NCBI RefSeq assembly: GCF_020735465.1
Contig: NZ_CP085935.1
Coordinates: 1,674,001 to 1,738,000, forward strand
DNA from: Collinsella stercoris DSM 13279
GTDB taxonomy: Bacteria; Actinomycetota; Coriobacteriia; Coriobacteriales; Coriobacteriaceae
Direction: 5' to 3'
Length of the DNA stretch: 64,000 nt
Made by a program: the position numbers and the translations under genes. Below are positions 40,863 through 50,071 of the stretch, in pieces; the stretch's first letter is position 1; each line of letters opens with the position of its first letter. A model generated the notes under the pieces. It did not search any database and had not been told where the DNA came from. It was given only the letters and a program-made list of their open reading frames with translations.

Positions 40863-41624
40863 TTACCTGCCTTGCCGCGCCAAAAATGCACGCGTGCGCT
40901 CTTCGCGCGGGTCGCCGAGCACCTGAGCCGCAGGCCCCTCCTCCACGATCACGCCGCCGTCCATGAACACCACGCGATCCGCGACGTCACGCGCAAAATC
41001 CATCTCGTGCGTGACCACAACCATGGTCATATGCTCCGCAGCAAGTTCCCTGATTACGCGCAAAACACCGGTGGTCAACTCAGGATCGAGTGCGCTCGTG
41101 GGTTCGTCAAAGAACAGCACCTCGGGGTCCATGGCCAAAGCGCGGGCGATGCTCACGCGCTGCTGTTGACCGCCCGAAAGCTGACAGGGCACCTTGTCCT
41201 CGCAGCCCTTGAGCCCCATCTTCGCGACAAGCTCGCGGGCGCGCTGCTCAACCTCGGCGGCCGGGCGTTTTTGCACGCGCACCGGCGCGTCCGTGATGTT
41301 GCGCATAACGGTATAGTGCGGAAAGAGATTGTAGTTTTGAAACACCAGGCCGAAGCGGCTACGAGTCTGTTTGAGCACGTCGCTCCTGGCATAGATCGCC
41401 TTGCCTGAGCCGTCCTGGCGCGCCACGGCCAAGTCCCCGTAGGACAGGTCGCCGGCATCGAGCGTCTCAAGCAGCGTCATGCATCGCAGCAGCGTCGACT
41501 TGCCGCCACCCGAAGGGCCAATCACTGCTACGACCTCGCCGCGCTCGACCTCGAGCGTGATGCCGCGCAGCACATCGGCGCCGCCAAACGCCTTGCGGGC
41601 GTCCCTCACAGATACAACAGGCAT
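40863..41624 (-). CDS. polar amino-acid ABC transporter ATP-binding protein
   Basis: A 253-residue ATPase of the GlnQ/HisP group. Walker A is GPSGGGKST, the Q-loop [12 protein letters not shown], the signature LSGGQQQR and Walker [15 protein letters not shown] 12-residue stretch ([12 protein letters not shown]) near 65 is longer than in GlnQ. It starts 18 nt after the permease stop, with GGGGGT before the ATG at 41624. With the permease and binding protein it forms a complete importer. The amino acid carried cannot be read from sequence. Confidence 0.93.
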   Translation of the reverse strand: MPVVSVRDARKAFGGADVLRGITLEVERGEVVAVIGPSGGGKSTLLRCMTLLETLDAGDLSYGDLAVARQDGSGKAIYARSDVLKQTRSRFGLVFQNYNLFPHYTVMRNITDAPVRVQKRPAAEVEQRARELVAKMGLKGCEDKVPCQLSGGQQQRVSIARALAMDPEVLFFDEPTSALDPELTTGVLRVIRELAAEHMTMVVVTHEMDFARDVADRVVFMDGGVIVEEGPAAQVLGDPREERTRAFLARQGR

Positions 41625-41642
41625 GAGAACCCCCGTCAAACG

Positions 41643-42296
41643 CTAGTCGTGGTAATAGGCAAGCATCTTTTCGATGCGCCCCAGCGCGACCTCGACTATA
41701 AAGTTGAACACCCAGTAAATCGCCGCGGCTATACCAAACGGCACCATGCTCACCTGCGAGGCGACAAGCGCCTTGGCAGTGGAGAACATCTCGCCCACTC
41801 CAATGGCAAAGGCCAGGGACGTGTCTTTGACGAGCGTGATGACCTCGTTGCCGATAGCCGGCATGATGCGCTTGATAAGCTGCGGCAGCGCGATGTAGCA
41901 AAAGGTCTGCGGCTTGGAATAGCCCAGGACCTCGGCGGCCTCGTATTGACCGCGCGGGATGGACTGCAGGCCGCTGCGATAGATCTCGGCAAAGTACGCC
42001 GCGTAGTTGATGATGAAGGCGACGATGGTTGCCTGCCATTTGGAGTCCTGGGTAAGTTGGATGCCGAATACGTAGTACGGCATGAAATAGATGGCGAACA
42101 TTTGCAACATGAGCGGCGTTCCGCGCATCACGGAGATATAGACGCGCGTGATGGCGCGCACGACGGCGCATCGGCTCCCGCGCAGAAAGGCCACCACCAT
42201 ACCTAACGGCAGGGCGCCCACGAGCGTCAACGCGAAGATCTGCAAGCTGGTGAGAAAACCCTCTGCCAGCATCTGAACCATTGTCGTGATTTCCAA
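41643..42296 (-). CDS. polar amino-acid ABC transporter permease
   Basis: A 217-residue permease of the HisM/GlnP type with five hydrophobic segments. RGTPLMLQMF and the coupling loop EAAEVLGYSKPQTFCYIALP are diagnostic. The TTG at 42296 is preferred: GAAAGGG lies 8 nt upstream and the length is then normal. The ATG at 42281 would also serve, while longer frames run into the repeat array at 42373-42566. Confidence 0.9.
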   Translation of the reverse strand: MEITTMVQMLAEGFLTSLQIFALTLVGALPLGMVVAFLRGSRCAVVRAITRVYISVMRGTPLMLQMFAIYFMPYYVFGIQLTQDSKWQATIVAFIINYAAYFAEIYRSGLQSIPRGQYEAAEVLGYSKPQTFCYIALPQLIKRIMPAIGNEVITLVKDTSLAFAIGVGEMFSTAKALVASQVSMVPFGIAAAIYWVFNFIVEVALGRIEKMLAYYHD

Positions 42297-42372
42297 GGCG
42301 CGAGCCCTTTCTCCTTCAAGCAGTAACGCCATGCCCGCGGGGCCATACCCGACGGGTTCGCCGGACGCCCCA

Positions 42373-42566
42373 CCGTCGGGCACCGCGGCACCTCGCAGCC
42401 GATATGGCCTTCCAAACGCCCCGGGTGCGCCCGGTGTCTCCTCACCGGGTGCGCCCATGGCCTCTCGCTGGCAACCCCACCGCCATGTCCGTTAGCGTCT
42501 CGCCGTCGGGCACCACGGCGCCTCGCAGTCGATACGACCTTCCAAACGTCCCGGGTGCGCCCGGTG
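42373..42566. repeat. 64-bp direct repeat, two copies 130 bp apart
   Basis: The copies at 42373-42436 and 42503-42566 begin CCGTCGGGCACC and end CCGGGTGCGCCCGGTG, and differ at about five places. They lie between the binding-protein and permease genes of one operon. Confidence 0.85.
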
Positions 42567-42612
42567 CCGAGAGCGCGACGTGCTGACGCACATGGGCTCT
42601 CGGCACCGGGCG
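42558..42612 (-). promoter_or_regulatory. 17-bp perfect intercistronic hairpin after the binding-protein gene
   Basis: CGCCCGGTGCCGAGAGC (42558-42574) and GCTCTCGGCACCGGGCG (42596-42612) pair without mismatch around a 21-nt loop. No T run follows. A 3' stabiliser that keeps binding-protein mRNA above permease mRNA is the simplest reading. Confidence 0.7.
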
Positions 42613-42635
42613 AAGATGAGGCGCCTGGAAAGCCG

Positions 42636-43556
42636 CTACTTGATTTGCCAGTTGTCCATGGTAAGCCCCTGGTCGGCGTACTTGGCGGCGATCTCATCGA
42701 CGGTCCCGTCCTCGTACAGGGCCTTGAGCGTCTCGGTCACCTTCTTGGCGGTCGCCGTGTCTCCCTTCTTAAAGCCGACGGCATAATTTTCCTCAGAAAG
42801 ATAGTCGTCGAGCATGACATAGGCATCGGGCTTGGCCGTCATCTGATACATGGCGATGGAGAGGTCGCAGGCAACGGCGTCCACCGCGCCGGACTCGAGC
42901 TGCATGAACGCCGTGTTGTAGTCACCGATCGTCTCGAGCGAGGCGAACGTGGCGGCCAGGTCGGCGGCGTCTTCTTTGAGCACGGCTTCAGCGGCGGAAT
43001 CGACCTGCGTCACGACCGTCTTGCCGGCAAGGCCCTCGGCGTCCTCGATGCCGCTATCGGCACGCACCACCACGACCTGGGCATTGAGCATGTACGGGTC
43101 GGAGAAGGTGTAATCGTCCTCGCGATTATCCATGGTGAAGCCGTTCCAGATGCAGTTGATGGCACCGGACTTGAGCATGGCGTCCTTGGCGTCCCAGTCA
43201 ATCGCCTCGAGCTCGAGCTCCCAGCCCTGCTCCTCTGCGACGGCGCGGGCAAGATCCAAGTCAAAGCCCGTATACTCGCCGTCATCGCCCACGTATCCGT
43301 ACGGCGGATACGATTGGTCAAAGCCGACTATGAGCTTGCCCGTCGCGACAGCGGAGGTGTCCTTACTCGTTGCGGCCGCGGAGCCGGCTGCAGATCCCTC
43401 GTTGGTGGCGGCCGGCGCGCCACCGCACCCGACAAACAGCGTGAGCGCCATCGCGGCAGACGCCACGCCCGCCATGAAGGATCGACACGTCAGCCCACGG
43501 GATGCGAATGCCTTCTGGGTCGTCTCGTCTGCCATATTCTGCTCGTTCTTCTTCAT
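42636..43556 (-). CDS. amino-acid ABC transporter substrate-binding lipoprotein
   Basis: A 306-residue family 3 binding protein. The signal peptide ends at the lipobox FVGC (Cys44), followed by a Ser/Ala-rich linker. The mature domain begins KLIVGFDQSYPPYGYV and has GFDLDLARAVAEEQG, WNGFTMDNRED and SDPYM motifs of polar amino-acid binding proteins. It is the first gene of the operon. The operator-like sequence at 43580-43597 covers its predicted -10 box. Confidence 0.94.
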   Translation of the reverse strand: MKKNEQNMADETTQKAFASRGLTCRSFMAGVASAAMALTLFVGCGGAPAATNEGSAAGSAAATSKDTSAVATGKLIVGFDQSYPPYGYVGDDGEYTGFDLDLARAVAEEQGWELELEAIDWDAKDAMLKSGAINCIWNGFTMDNREDDYTFSDPYMLNAQVVVVRADSGIEDAEGLAGKTVVTQVDSAAEAVLKEDAADLAATFASLETIGDYNTAFMQLESGAVDAVACDLSIAMYQMTAKPDAYVMLDDYLSEENYAVGFKKGDTATAKKVTETLKALYEDGTVDEIAAKYADQGLTMDNWQIK

Positions 43557-43579
43557 GGTTGATTCTTTCCCCTGTAAGT

Positions 43580-43633
43580 ACTTTACTTAACTAAAGTGTC
43601 GTTGTCGACAGTTGGGAGAATAGCACTTTAGTT
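43580..43633 (-). promoter_or_regulatory. promoter and operator-like sites of the amino-acid ABC operon
   Basis: On the minus strand TCGACA (43608-43603), 17 bp and TAAAGT (43585-43580) form a promoter 24 nt before the ATG. The 18-bp near-palindrome ACTTTA-CTTAAC-TAAAGT (43580-43597) covers the -10 box, and another ACTTTA half lies at 43625-43630 inside a 10-bp inverted repeat with 43589-43598. This looks like a repressor site. Confidence 0.55.
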
Positions 43634-43669
43634 TGATGGAGTACAAGAGTGTTCTTCAAGATTGCAGGC

Positions 43670-43960
43670 ATGTTACGCAAGGCTCGGGTATGCTCCGCGG
43701 AGTGCGATCGTGTTGCGAGGGATGCGCTCGCGTTGCGCATAGTGCGGGCATGCTGCATGCGGTGCGGGCGCGTCGCGTGCGGGGCAGGCACGCTGCGCAT
43801 GGTACACAAGAATGTCGCGGACGATGCAGATATGTTACGTATGGCCCCAGGCACCTCATGCGCAACGCGGATGCGTTGTGCATGGCGCAAGCACGTTATG
43901 TAAGATGCAGGCGCGTCGCGCGGCAACCGTATGCGAAGCACGAAGCCATGGCGTCGCGAG
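43670..43960. repeat. degenerate tandem repeats, unit about 30 bp
   Basis: Units vary around GCGGGCATGCTGCGCATGGT and GCGCGTCGCGTGCGGGGCAG. The array fills the gap between the divergent binding-protein and RlmD-like genes. Short frames through it have no ribosome sites. Confidence 0.65.
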
Positions 43961-44038
43961 GCATGTCCGCATCTCGAACAAGGCACCTGCAGCTTGTTAG
44001 AATGTTGCACACGCCAACCCAACGTGAATGGATTACCC

Positions 44039-45625
44039 ATGGCCAAGCAGCGCTCATCTTCCCCTGTCGGCCGCAAGGCCTCCGCCGGCGGCAGCGGCCA
44101 CAAGGTCTCCGCCTTTGCCAGCGATCGCAAGGCCCGCCCCACCTCGAGCAGCCGCAAAGCGCACCCCGGCGCCGGAGGTCGCAAAGCGCAGCCCGCCTCA
44201 GGCTGCCGCCAGGAGCCCCCTACTGTGAGCGGCCGCAAGGCCTCATCCGCCATCAGCGATCGAAAAGCCTCCCCTGCCGCCATTGATCGCAAGGCACGTC
44301 CCGCCGCCGGAGGTCGCAAAGCACGCCCTGCTGCCAACAGCCGGAAGGCCAACCCAGCCCTCAAGGTCTCATCCGCAGCAAGCGACCGCAAGGCGCCCTG
44401 CCCTATCATGCGAGATTGCGGGGGATGCGAATGGCTTGGCCTGCCCTACCGCAAGCAGCTCAAGCGCAAGCATGCCGCCATGATCGAGCTATACGAGCCC
44501 CTCATCGGGCGCTTTGGCTGGAACGTGCACGTTGACGACGCGCTCGGCATGGGTCCCTCGCGCGAAGCGGGACCCGTCACCGCGGCCGACTCGCCGCTTG
44601 CCTCACCGCGCGCGTTTCGGCACAAGGCCTCAACACCATTCGCCCCCGGCCCCCATGGCGAAGTGCGCTGCGGCTTTTTTGCCCGAGGCACCCACACCAT
44701 CGTGCCCTGCCCCGCGTGCCCAGTCGAGGCACCGGGGGCACGAGAGCTGCTCAATGAGGTCGCGCGCCTGGCAAGCGACTTCGGCATTCCCGCGTACGAC
44801 GAGGACCGCCGGCAGGGACAGCTGCGCTACGCCGTGCTGCGCTGCGGGTGGCGCACGAACGAATCGATGCTCACCCTCGTGACGCGGACGCGCGAGGTTC
44901 CCCACCTCGACGCGCTCGCCCAGGCAATCGCCCGCGAGCACCCCGGCATCGTGACGATTGCGCAAAACGTCAACCCGCGCGTGACCAACGCGATCCTGGG
45001 CGGCGAGACCCGCCTGCTCCATGGGAAGCCCCGCATGCGCGACCAGCTGCTCGACTGCACGTTCGAGATATCCCCCGTATCGTTTTACCAGGTAAATCCC
45101 CAACAAACCGAGGTGCTCTACCAAAGCGCCATCGAGGGGATGCAGCTGCGCGAGGGTGACACCGTGCTCGACACGTACTGCGGCAGCGGCACCATCGGCC
45201 TTGCCGCGGCGGCGAGCGCACGCGCCAACGGAGCGCACGTTCGCCTGATAGGCGTTGAGCGAAATGTCGAGGGCGTGCGCGACGCGCAGCGAAATGCCCA
45301 GGTCAACGGCTTGGAAGATATGAGCGATTTCATCGCGCGCGATGCGACCGAATACATGCGCGAAGCCGCCGAGCAGGGGCTCAACGTCGACGTGCTCATC
45401 ATGGACCCACCGCGCGCCGGGTCCGCGCCCGCTTTTGTCGAGGCCGCAACGACCCTCCGACCGCGCCGCATCGTCTACATCAGCTGCAACCCCGTAACGC
45501 ACGTGCGCGATCTTGAGCAATTTGGCGAGGCGGGGTATCGCGTTGACCGGCTGACCCCCGTCGACCTGTTCCCGCACACCACCCATACCGAGATGATCGC
45601 CACGCTCACGCCCGCGACGAGCTAG
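44039..45625 (+). CDS. rlmD: 23S rRNA (uracil-C5)-methyltransferase, RlmD-like
   Basis: A 528-residue SAM-dependent RNA methyltransferase of the RumA/TrmA group. Cys121, Cys127 and Cys130 (CPIMRDCGGC) plus a later Cys (IVPCPAC) form the [4Fe-4S] site. The methylase core has DTYCGSGTIGLAA, DPPRAG and the catalytic Cys in ISCNPVTHVRDL. Instead of the N-terminal TRAM RNA-binding domain of RlmD there are about 115 residues of basic repeats (SDRKARPAAGGRKA type), which may take over RNA binding. The ribosome site before this ATG is weak. The choice between RlmD and RlmC target sites is not certain. Confidence 0.88.
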   Translation: MAKQRSSSPVGRKASAGGSGHKVSAFASDRKARPTSSSRKAHPGAGGRKAQPASGCRQEPPTVSGRKASSAISDRKASPAAIDRKARPAAGGRKARPAANSRKANPALKVSSAASDRKAPCPIMRDCGGCEWLGLPYRKQLKRKHAAMIELYEPLIGRFGWNVHVDDALGMGPSREAGPVTAADSPLASPRAFRHKASTPFAPGPHGEVRCGFFARGTHTIVPCPACPVEAPGARELLNEVARLASDFGIPAYDEDRRQGQLRYAVLRCGWRTNESMLTLVTRTREVPHLDALAQAIAREHPGIVTIAQNVNPRVTNAILGGETRLLHGKPRMRDQLLDCTFEISPVSFYQVNPQQTEVLYQSAIEGMQLREGDTVLDTYCGSGTIGLAAAASARANGAHVRLIGVERNVEGVRDAQRNAQVNGLEDMSDFIARDATEYMREAAEQGLNVDVLIMDPPRAGSAPAFVEAATTLRPRRIVYISCNPVTHVRDLEQFGEAGYRVDRLTPVDLFPHTTHTEMIATLTPATS

Positions 45626-45794
45626 GCCACGAGGCGCAGGCGCGCAAAAACGCGGGCGGCGGCGAAGAGTGCGCTCGGCAACATAGGCCGCCCCGCAACG
45701 CCGCACATGTCGCCACATCGCTCGCACCTCGAGGACGGGCCGAGCATCATGGCCACACACATGCCCCGGTGCGCCACCGGCATGCTTCGGCGCG

Positions 45795-47159
45795 CTACTT
45801 CACGACCGTCAACCCATCCTCGGCAATGACGCTCATCCACGCGATATACGTGCTGGGATAGTGGCTGTACAGAATGCGCACGGGATCGACGCGCGCCGCC
45901 ACCGAGGTAAAGACCGCGAGCGCGCCGCGCGGCGTCACCAGCTCCTCGACCGACCCGATACCCGTCGCGACGTCGCCAAGGACCGCTTGCACCACGTGCT
46001 TGTCGGTGGGATCGGCACCGCAGGCCACCCCCACCGACTGCTCGTACAGCGCCCGCATGTCCTCGCACGCCGCATCAAAACCGGCGGTATCGACCGACGG
46101 GAGTTCCATGTCCACACCGTAGCGCTCGTATCCCCACGACGACAGCGGCAGGTAAGGCATGATGTCAGAAGGGTTTGCGATGTTGAAAATGTTGTCGTAG
46201 CGCGCGCTGCGTGCCTGGGCGCTCAGCGTCGTCGCCGGAGAGGCGAACGTGTACGCATAGAGATGGTCGACGGCGCCGAGCGCGCTCAGGTCGTCAGCGT
46301 GGCCGGGGTCTTGCGCGGCGACCGGCTGCACGCCGGCGCGGCAGTCGTCGATTTCCGCAGCGACGAGATTCGCAACCGCCCCGCCGCGACTATGGCCCAC
46401 GAGCAGCACCGATACATTCGCCCCATCCGCGACGGACTCATCGACCCAGGTGCCCAGCTCCTCGCAAATCTCCTGCGCGGCGCGGCAGTACCCGCCGTGG
46501 TCATTCGACTCATCCGACGTGAGGTCGAGGTTGCTCAGCCATTCCGAACCGTAGCTTCCCCGCACGCTCACCAAGATGAGGTCACGCGGAGCCCCTTTGC
46601 CCTCATCATCCAACTTCAGGCGTTTGCGAGCCACCGTGTAGGCAACGCCATCGGCATCGTCGGTCACCAAGTTCAGCACCTCATCGACGACCTCGCTGCG
46701 ATACCGATAGGAGGCCGTGCAGGCATCGTCGAACCCGAGTGCGGAAAGGGCGTTTTCCATGTACGCCGGCTGACTGGTCTTTGACTGATAGTAACCAGAT
46801 TCTGAATACGCGAGCGCCGCGAGGACCGAACTGGTCTGCGCGAGCCCATGGTTGTACGCGGTGTCGCTGGCGGTGAACCACGCGTCGTCCCATGTGACGT
46901 GCGCCTGCGCCTCACCGGACCCCGGCGCATCGAGACTCGTGTACGTGAGGTCCGTCGACAAGCGCGGCAACAGCGAGGCGTCGTCGCCGTACGCTTTGGG
47001 CAACCCGGGGGACTCGACCGCGGCTATGCCGGAAAGCTCTTGCACGTGGCGTGTGTACAGACGAGCGGACGCGGTGAGAACGCCCGCGATCAGCAGCAAA
47101 AGGCACGCGAACGGCACGCGGCGCATAATCGCACGCATCCTGCCAGACCGTTGTGCCAT
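45795..47159 (-). CDS. secreted or membrane-anchored lipase-like alpha/beta hydrolase
   Basis: A 454-residue protein with one N-terminal hydrophobic segment (about 15-33) acting as signal or anchor, then a class 3 lipase-like domain. The nucleophile elbow GHSRGG near 255, RGSYGSEWLSNL before it, YTFASPATT after it and a C-terminal SHYPSTYIAWM with a candidate catalytic His are visible. The substrate is unknown; a lipid or ester outside the cytoplasm is likely. GGGAGG lies 6 nt before the ATG. The gene is alone and convergent with the RlmD-like gene. Confidence 0.85.
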   Translation of the reverse strand: MAQRSGRMRAIMRRVPFACLLLLIAGVLTASARLYTRHVQELSGIAAVESPGLPKAYGDDASLLPRLSTDLTYTSLDAPGSGEAQAHVTWDDAWFTASDTAYNHGLAQTSSVLAALAYSESGYYQSKTSQPAYMENALSALGFDDACTASYRYRSEVVDEVLNLVTDDADGVAYTVARKRLKLDDEGKGAPRDLILVSVRGSYGSEWLSNLDLTSDESNDHGGYCRAAQEICEELGTWVDESVADGANVSVLLVGHSRGGAVANLVAAEIDDCRAGVQPVAAQDPGHADDLSALGAVDHLYAYTFASPATTLSAQARSARYDNIFNIANPSDIMPYLPLSSWGYERYGVDMELPSVDTAGFDAACEDMRALYEQSVGVACGADPTDKHVVQAVLGDVATGIGSVEELVTPRGALAVFTSVAARVDPVRILYSHYPSTYIAWMSVIAEDGLTVVK

Positions 47160-47394
47160 GCGCCACCTCCCCGCGCGAAACCTCGTACCCGGGTATGACG
47201 GCAGCCATCCTTACGCCCTGCCGTTGATGAACACCCCGGTGCTTGACGTCGCTCAGAATACCAGCCCCGCGGGTTTGGCATGTGACGAAACGCTTACATT
47301 TTCGTGGGGAAACCTTAAGGTTTGCGGTCGAAGAGGCCTGGAGTCGTTGCCGCGGAAGGGCGTCGCGCGGGCGTGCACCGCCACCTGAGGGGCG

Positions 47395-47565
47395 CTGACC
47401 CGCCTCGGCACGCTGGGCCGAGCGCACCACGTGCCGACAGCCGTCATATCTCGCCGCCGCGTCGACGTAGCCTACCCTGCTGCAGCGCGCCGCCCACTTC
47501 CACCGCGCTCCGCCGGCTCGGCACGCTGACCCACCTCGGCACGCTGACGCCAACTCGGCCCGTAG
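47395..47565. repeat. degenerate repeats around CTCGGCACGCTGACCCAC
   Basis: At least four imperfect copies (about 47402, 47516, 47534 and 47552) occur in the gap between the PHP gene and the lipase gene. Bases 47160-47394 hold nothing recognisable. Confidence 0.55.
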
Positions 47566-47593
47566 ACTTGAGCCGCCACATGCAAACGGACGT

Positions 47594-48403
47594 CTACCTC
47601 GGCTCTACGTTGCTCACGCCCGAGGCTTCGATGGCCTGCATGAATGCCTCGCGACCGCGGTTCATGATGAGTTCCTGAGGGAAGTGAATCTCGGCCAACA
47701 TCCGCTCCGCCGCGTCAAAGCGCCCGATCTGCGGCGCGATGTGTGCATCGCTGGAAACGGTGATGCCCACCCCCAACTCGGCACAGCGTTCGGCAATGCG
47801 ACGGCACATGTCCTGATGAGGGCCCGCGCTCTGCAGGGAATGCTCGTTGATCTCGATGAGCTTGTGGCGCTTTTTGGCGCAGGTCAACACGGTATCGAGG
47901 TCGTAGGGCAAACCCGAGCGACCCGTGTGACCCAAGATGAGCACGCGCGGTTGCTCAAGCACGGCAACGTACATGTCAGTGATTCGCGCCACGTCGCAGC
48001 CGCTCGCAAACTCCGCGTTGTGCACGCTCGCGATAACGTAATCCGCAGCGCTCGTCACGCGCTCGAACAGCGTGCGCTCACGCCTCAACGCACGACCGGT
48101 GATGTCCTCGGTGCAGGCAATATCCTGGCCAAAGAGCGAGCCGTCCAATCCCTCCACATCGGCCTCGCATCCGTGCAGCAGCGTCACGCCCTGCCATTCG
48201 CGCGGCCAGATGCCCATATTGATGAAGTACTGGAAATTGCGCACATGCTGCTCGGGAAAGAGCATGCAGCTCAGATGGTCCGTCGACCCGAGGATCTCAA
48301 GCCCGGCGTGCGCGGCGGCCTGCACGTTCTCCTGTATGGTCGAGTACGCATGGCGCGAATAGAGTGTGTGCGTGTGCACGTCGCCCAATATACGGTATCC
48401 CAT
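47594..48403 (-). CDS. PHP-domain hydrolase (YcdX-like phosphatase)
   Basis: A 269-residue PHP-family metal-dependent phosphoesterase. DVHTHTLYSRHAYST at the N-terminus, STDH, the HGCEADV segment and VSSDAHIAPQIG near the C-terminus give the metal ligands. The substrate is not predictable; relatives are phosphatases of sugar or nucleotide phosphates. The ATG at 48403 follows AAAGGGG; the frame continues upstream through the 36-bp repeat but without a ribosome site. Divided by repeats from the aminotransferase gene upstream. Confidence 0.88.
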   Translation of the reverse strand: MGYRILGDVHTHTLYSRHAYSTIQENVQAAAHAGLEILGSTDHLSCMLFPEQHVRNFQYFINMGIWPREWQGVTLLHGCEADVEGLDGSLFGQDIACTEDITGRALRRERTLFERVTSAADYVIASVHNAEFASGCDVARITDMYVAVLEQPRVLILGHTGRSGLPYDLDTVLTCAKKRHKLIEINEHSLQSAGPHQDMCRRIAERCAELGVGITVSSDAHIAPQIGRFDAAERMLAEIHFPQELIMNRGREAFMQAIEASGVSNVEPR

Positions 48404-48548
48404 GGTAAAACCCCTTTCTGGTCGGGCGCGCTTTTCGGTCGCGTGGCGTGTATGTCCGACGGCATTTCCAGCCGGAGCTTTTAGGCTGGCGACCGTTCTG
48501 TCTGGCACGTCTACGGGCTTGCCGCGGTGCCGTGCCGGTCGCGTTACC

Positions 48549-48656
48549 GATCCGGCTGCTCCACAAGGCCGGCCGTCCCCCGTCGATCCGGCTGCTCCAC
48601 AAGGCCGGCCGTCCCCCGTCGATCCGGCTGCTCCACAAGGCCGGCCGTTCCCCGCG
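48549..48656. repeat. 36-bp tandem repeat, three nearly identical copies
   Basis: Starts at 48549, 48585 and 48621 (GATCCGGCTGCTCCACAAGG); copies one and two are identical, copy three has one change before it fades. The least diverged array in the window, so the youngest or the best maintained. There are no spacers, so it is not CRISPR. Confidence 0.95.
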
Positions 48657-48763
48657 GGCCGGTCGCGCGGCCGCCGAGGTCGCAGCTCCTGAGCATCCGT
48701 CTCTCCAGGCCGAGCGCGTCTCCGAGCCAACCGTCTCCAACCCAGCCGCAGCCCCGGCCTCTT

Positions 48764-49945
48764 CTAACGATACGAATCCATCAGCGCTCGCCATGCCGGC
48801 AGGGAGTTCACGATGGTGTCGTAGCTCACGCAGTACCCCACGCGCACCCAACCGGGCACGCCAAAGCTGTCGGACGGCACGGGGAGCAGCTCGAAGCGCT
48901 TCGCCCGTTCGCAAAACGCCTCGGCATCCGACTCGAGCGCGCGCACCCACAGGTAAAAGGCCCCTTCGGGCTCAACCACCGAGTAGCCCATCTCGCCCAG
49001 CTCGTTTACCAGCAGCAATCTGTTGCGATTGTACGCCCCCACATTGCAGGGCTCATCCACGCAATCGGCGACCACCCGCTGAAAGAGGGCGGGGGCGCAC
49101 ACAAATCCCAAGGCGCGCGCCGAGCCGGCAATCGCAGCCATCGCGCGCGCGTTCTCGAAACACGCAGGCGGCACGAGCACCCAGCCCACGCGCTCGCCCG
49201 GCAGCGAGAGCGACTTGGAGTACGAGTAGCACACCACCGTGTTTTTATAGATGTCCGGCACCCACGGAACCTCGGCTCCGTACGTAAGCTCGCGATACGG
49301 CTCGTCGGAGATGAGGAACACGGGCTGTTCGCGCGATCGATTCACCTCGTTCAGACAGTTGGCCAGCCGTTGCAGCACCTCCCGGGAGTACACGGAGCCC
49401 GTGGGGTTGTTGGGCGAGTTGACGATAATCGCCGCCGTACGGGGCGTGATTGCCTCCATGATGCTGCCCACAGACAGGCGGAACGTGTAGAGCTTCGCCG
49501 GCGCCTCCACGCACGTGCAGCCGCAGGACTCTATCCAGACCTTGTACTCCGGGAAATACGGGGAGACCACAATGACCTCGTCGCCCGGCGAGGTGAGCGC
49601 GTGCAGCGCGCAGGAAACCGAGGCGGCGGCACCCACCGTCATAAAGATGTCCCCCATGCTATATGAGGTGCCGAAACGCCGGTTGAGCGAAGCGGCAACA
49701 GCCTTGCGCGCGGCGGGTAGCCCTGGGGCGGGGGTGTAGCCATGCAGCTCCTCGGGAGCGCATTCGGCCAACGAGCGCTCGATTGAGGAGCGCACCGCTT
49801 CAGGCGCAGGGATGCTCGGGTTGCCCAGGCTGAAATCGAACACCTTGTCGGCGCCGATCTGAGCCTTGCGCTCGCACGCATACGTAAAGATCTCCCTGAT
49901 TTTGGAGCTTTCCGCCCCTCGCGCGTACATGGCCTCGTTAATCAT
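48764..49945 (-). CDS. PLP-dependent aminotransferase, class I/II
   Basis: A 393-residue fold-type I enzyme. SLGNPSIPAP near the N-terminus, NSPNNPTG, DEPYRELTYG and the PLP-lysine motif YSYSKSLSLPGERVG are intact, as is RVGYCVS near the end with the carboxylate-binding Arg. It resembles aspartate/tyrosine aminotransferases, and the substrate is open. The ATG at 49945 is close to a weak ribosome site. It stands alone. Confidence 0.92.
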   Translation of the reverse strand: MINEAMYARGAESSKIREIFTYACERKAQIGADKVFDFSLGNPSIPAPEAVRSSIERSLAECAPEELHGYTPAPGLPAARKAVAASLNRRFGTSYSMGDIFMTVGAAASVSCALHALTSPGDEVIVVSPYFPEYKVWIESCGCTCVEAPAKLYTFRLSVGSIMEAITPRTAAIIVNSPNNPTGSVYSREVLQRLANCLNEVNRSREQPVFLISDEPYRELTYGAEVPWVPDIYKNTVVCYSYSKSLSLPGERVGWVLVPPACFENARAMAAIAGSARALGFVCAPALFQRVVADCVDEPCNVGAYNRNRLLLVNELGEMGYSVVEPEGAFYLWVRALESDAEAFCERAKRFELLPVPSDSFGVPGWVRVGYCVSYDTIVNSLPAWRALMDSYR

Positions 49946-50071
49946 GCGCCCTCCCCTACGGCTCTTGCAGTAGGCACATCATACCCGCCGGCGTTGAGGG
50001 CTATCCGCCGCCACGCACATGTCACGAAGCGGAAACGCTGGCATGCGCGGGGGCGGCGGGGCGAGCGGGTC

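Noticed and set aside
48549..48656. CRISPR array
   Set aside because: The 36-bp copies follow one another directly without spacers, and no cas gene is near.
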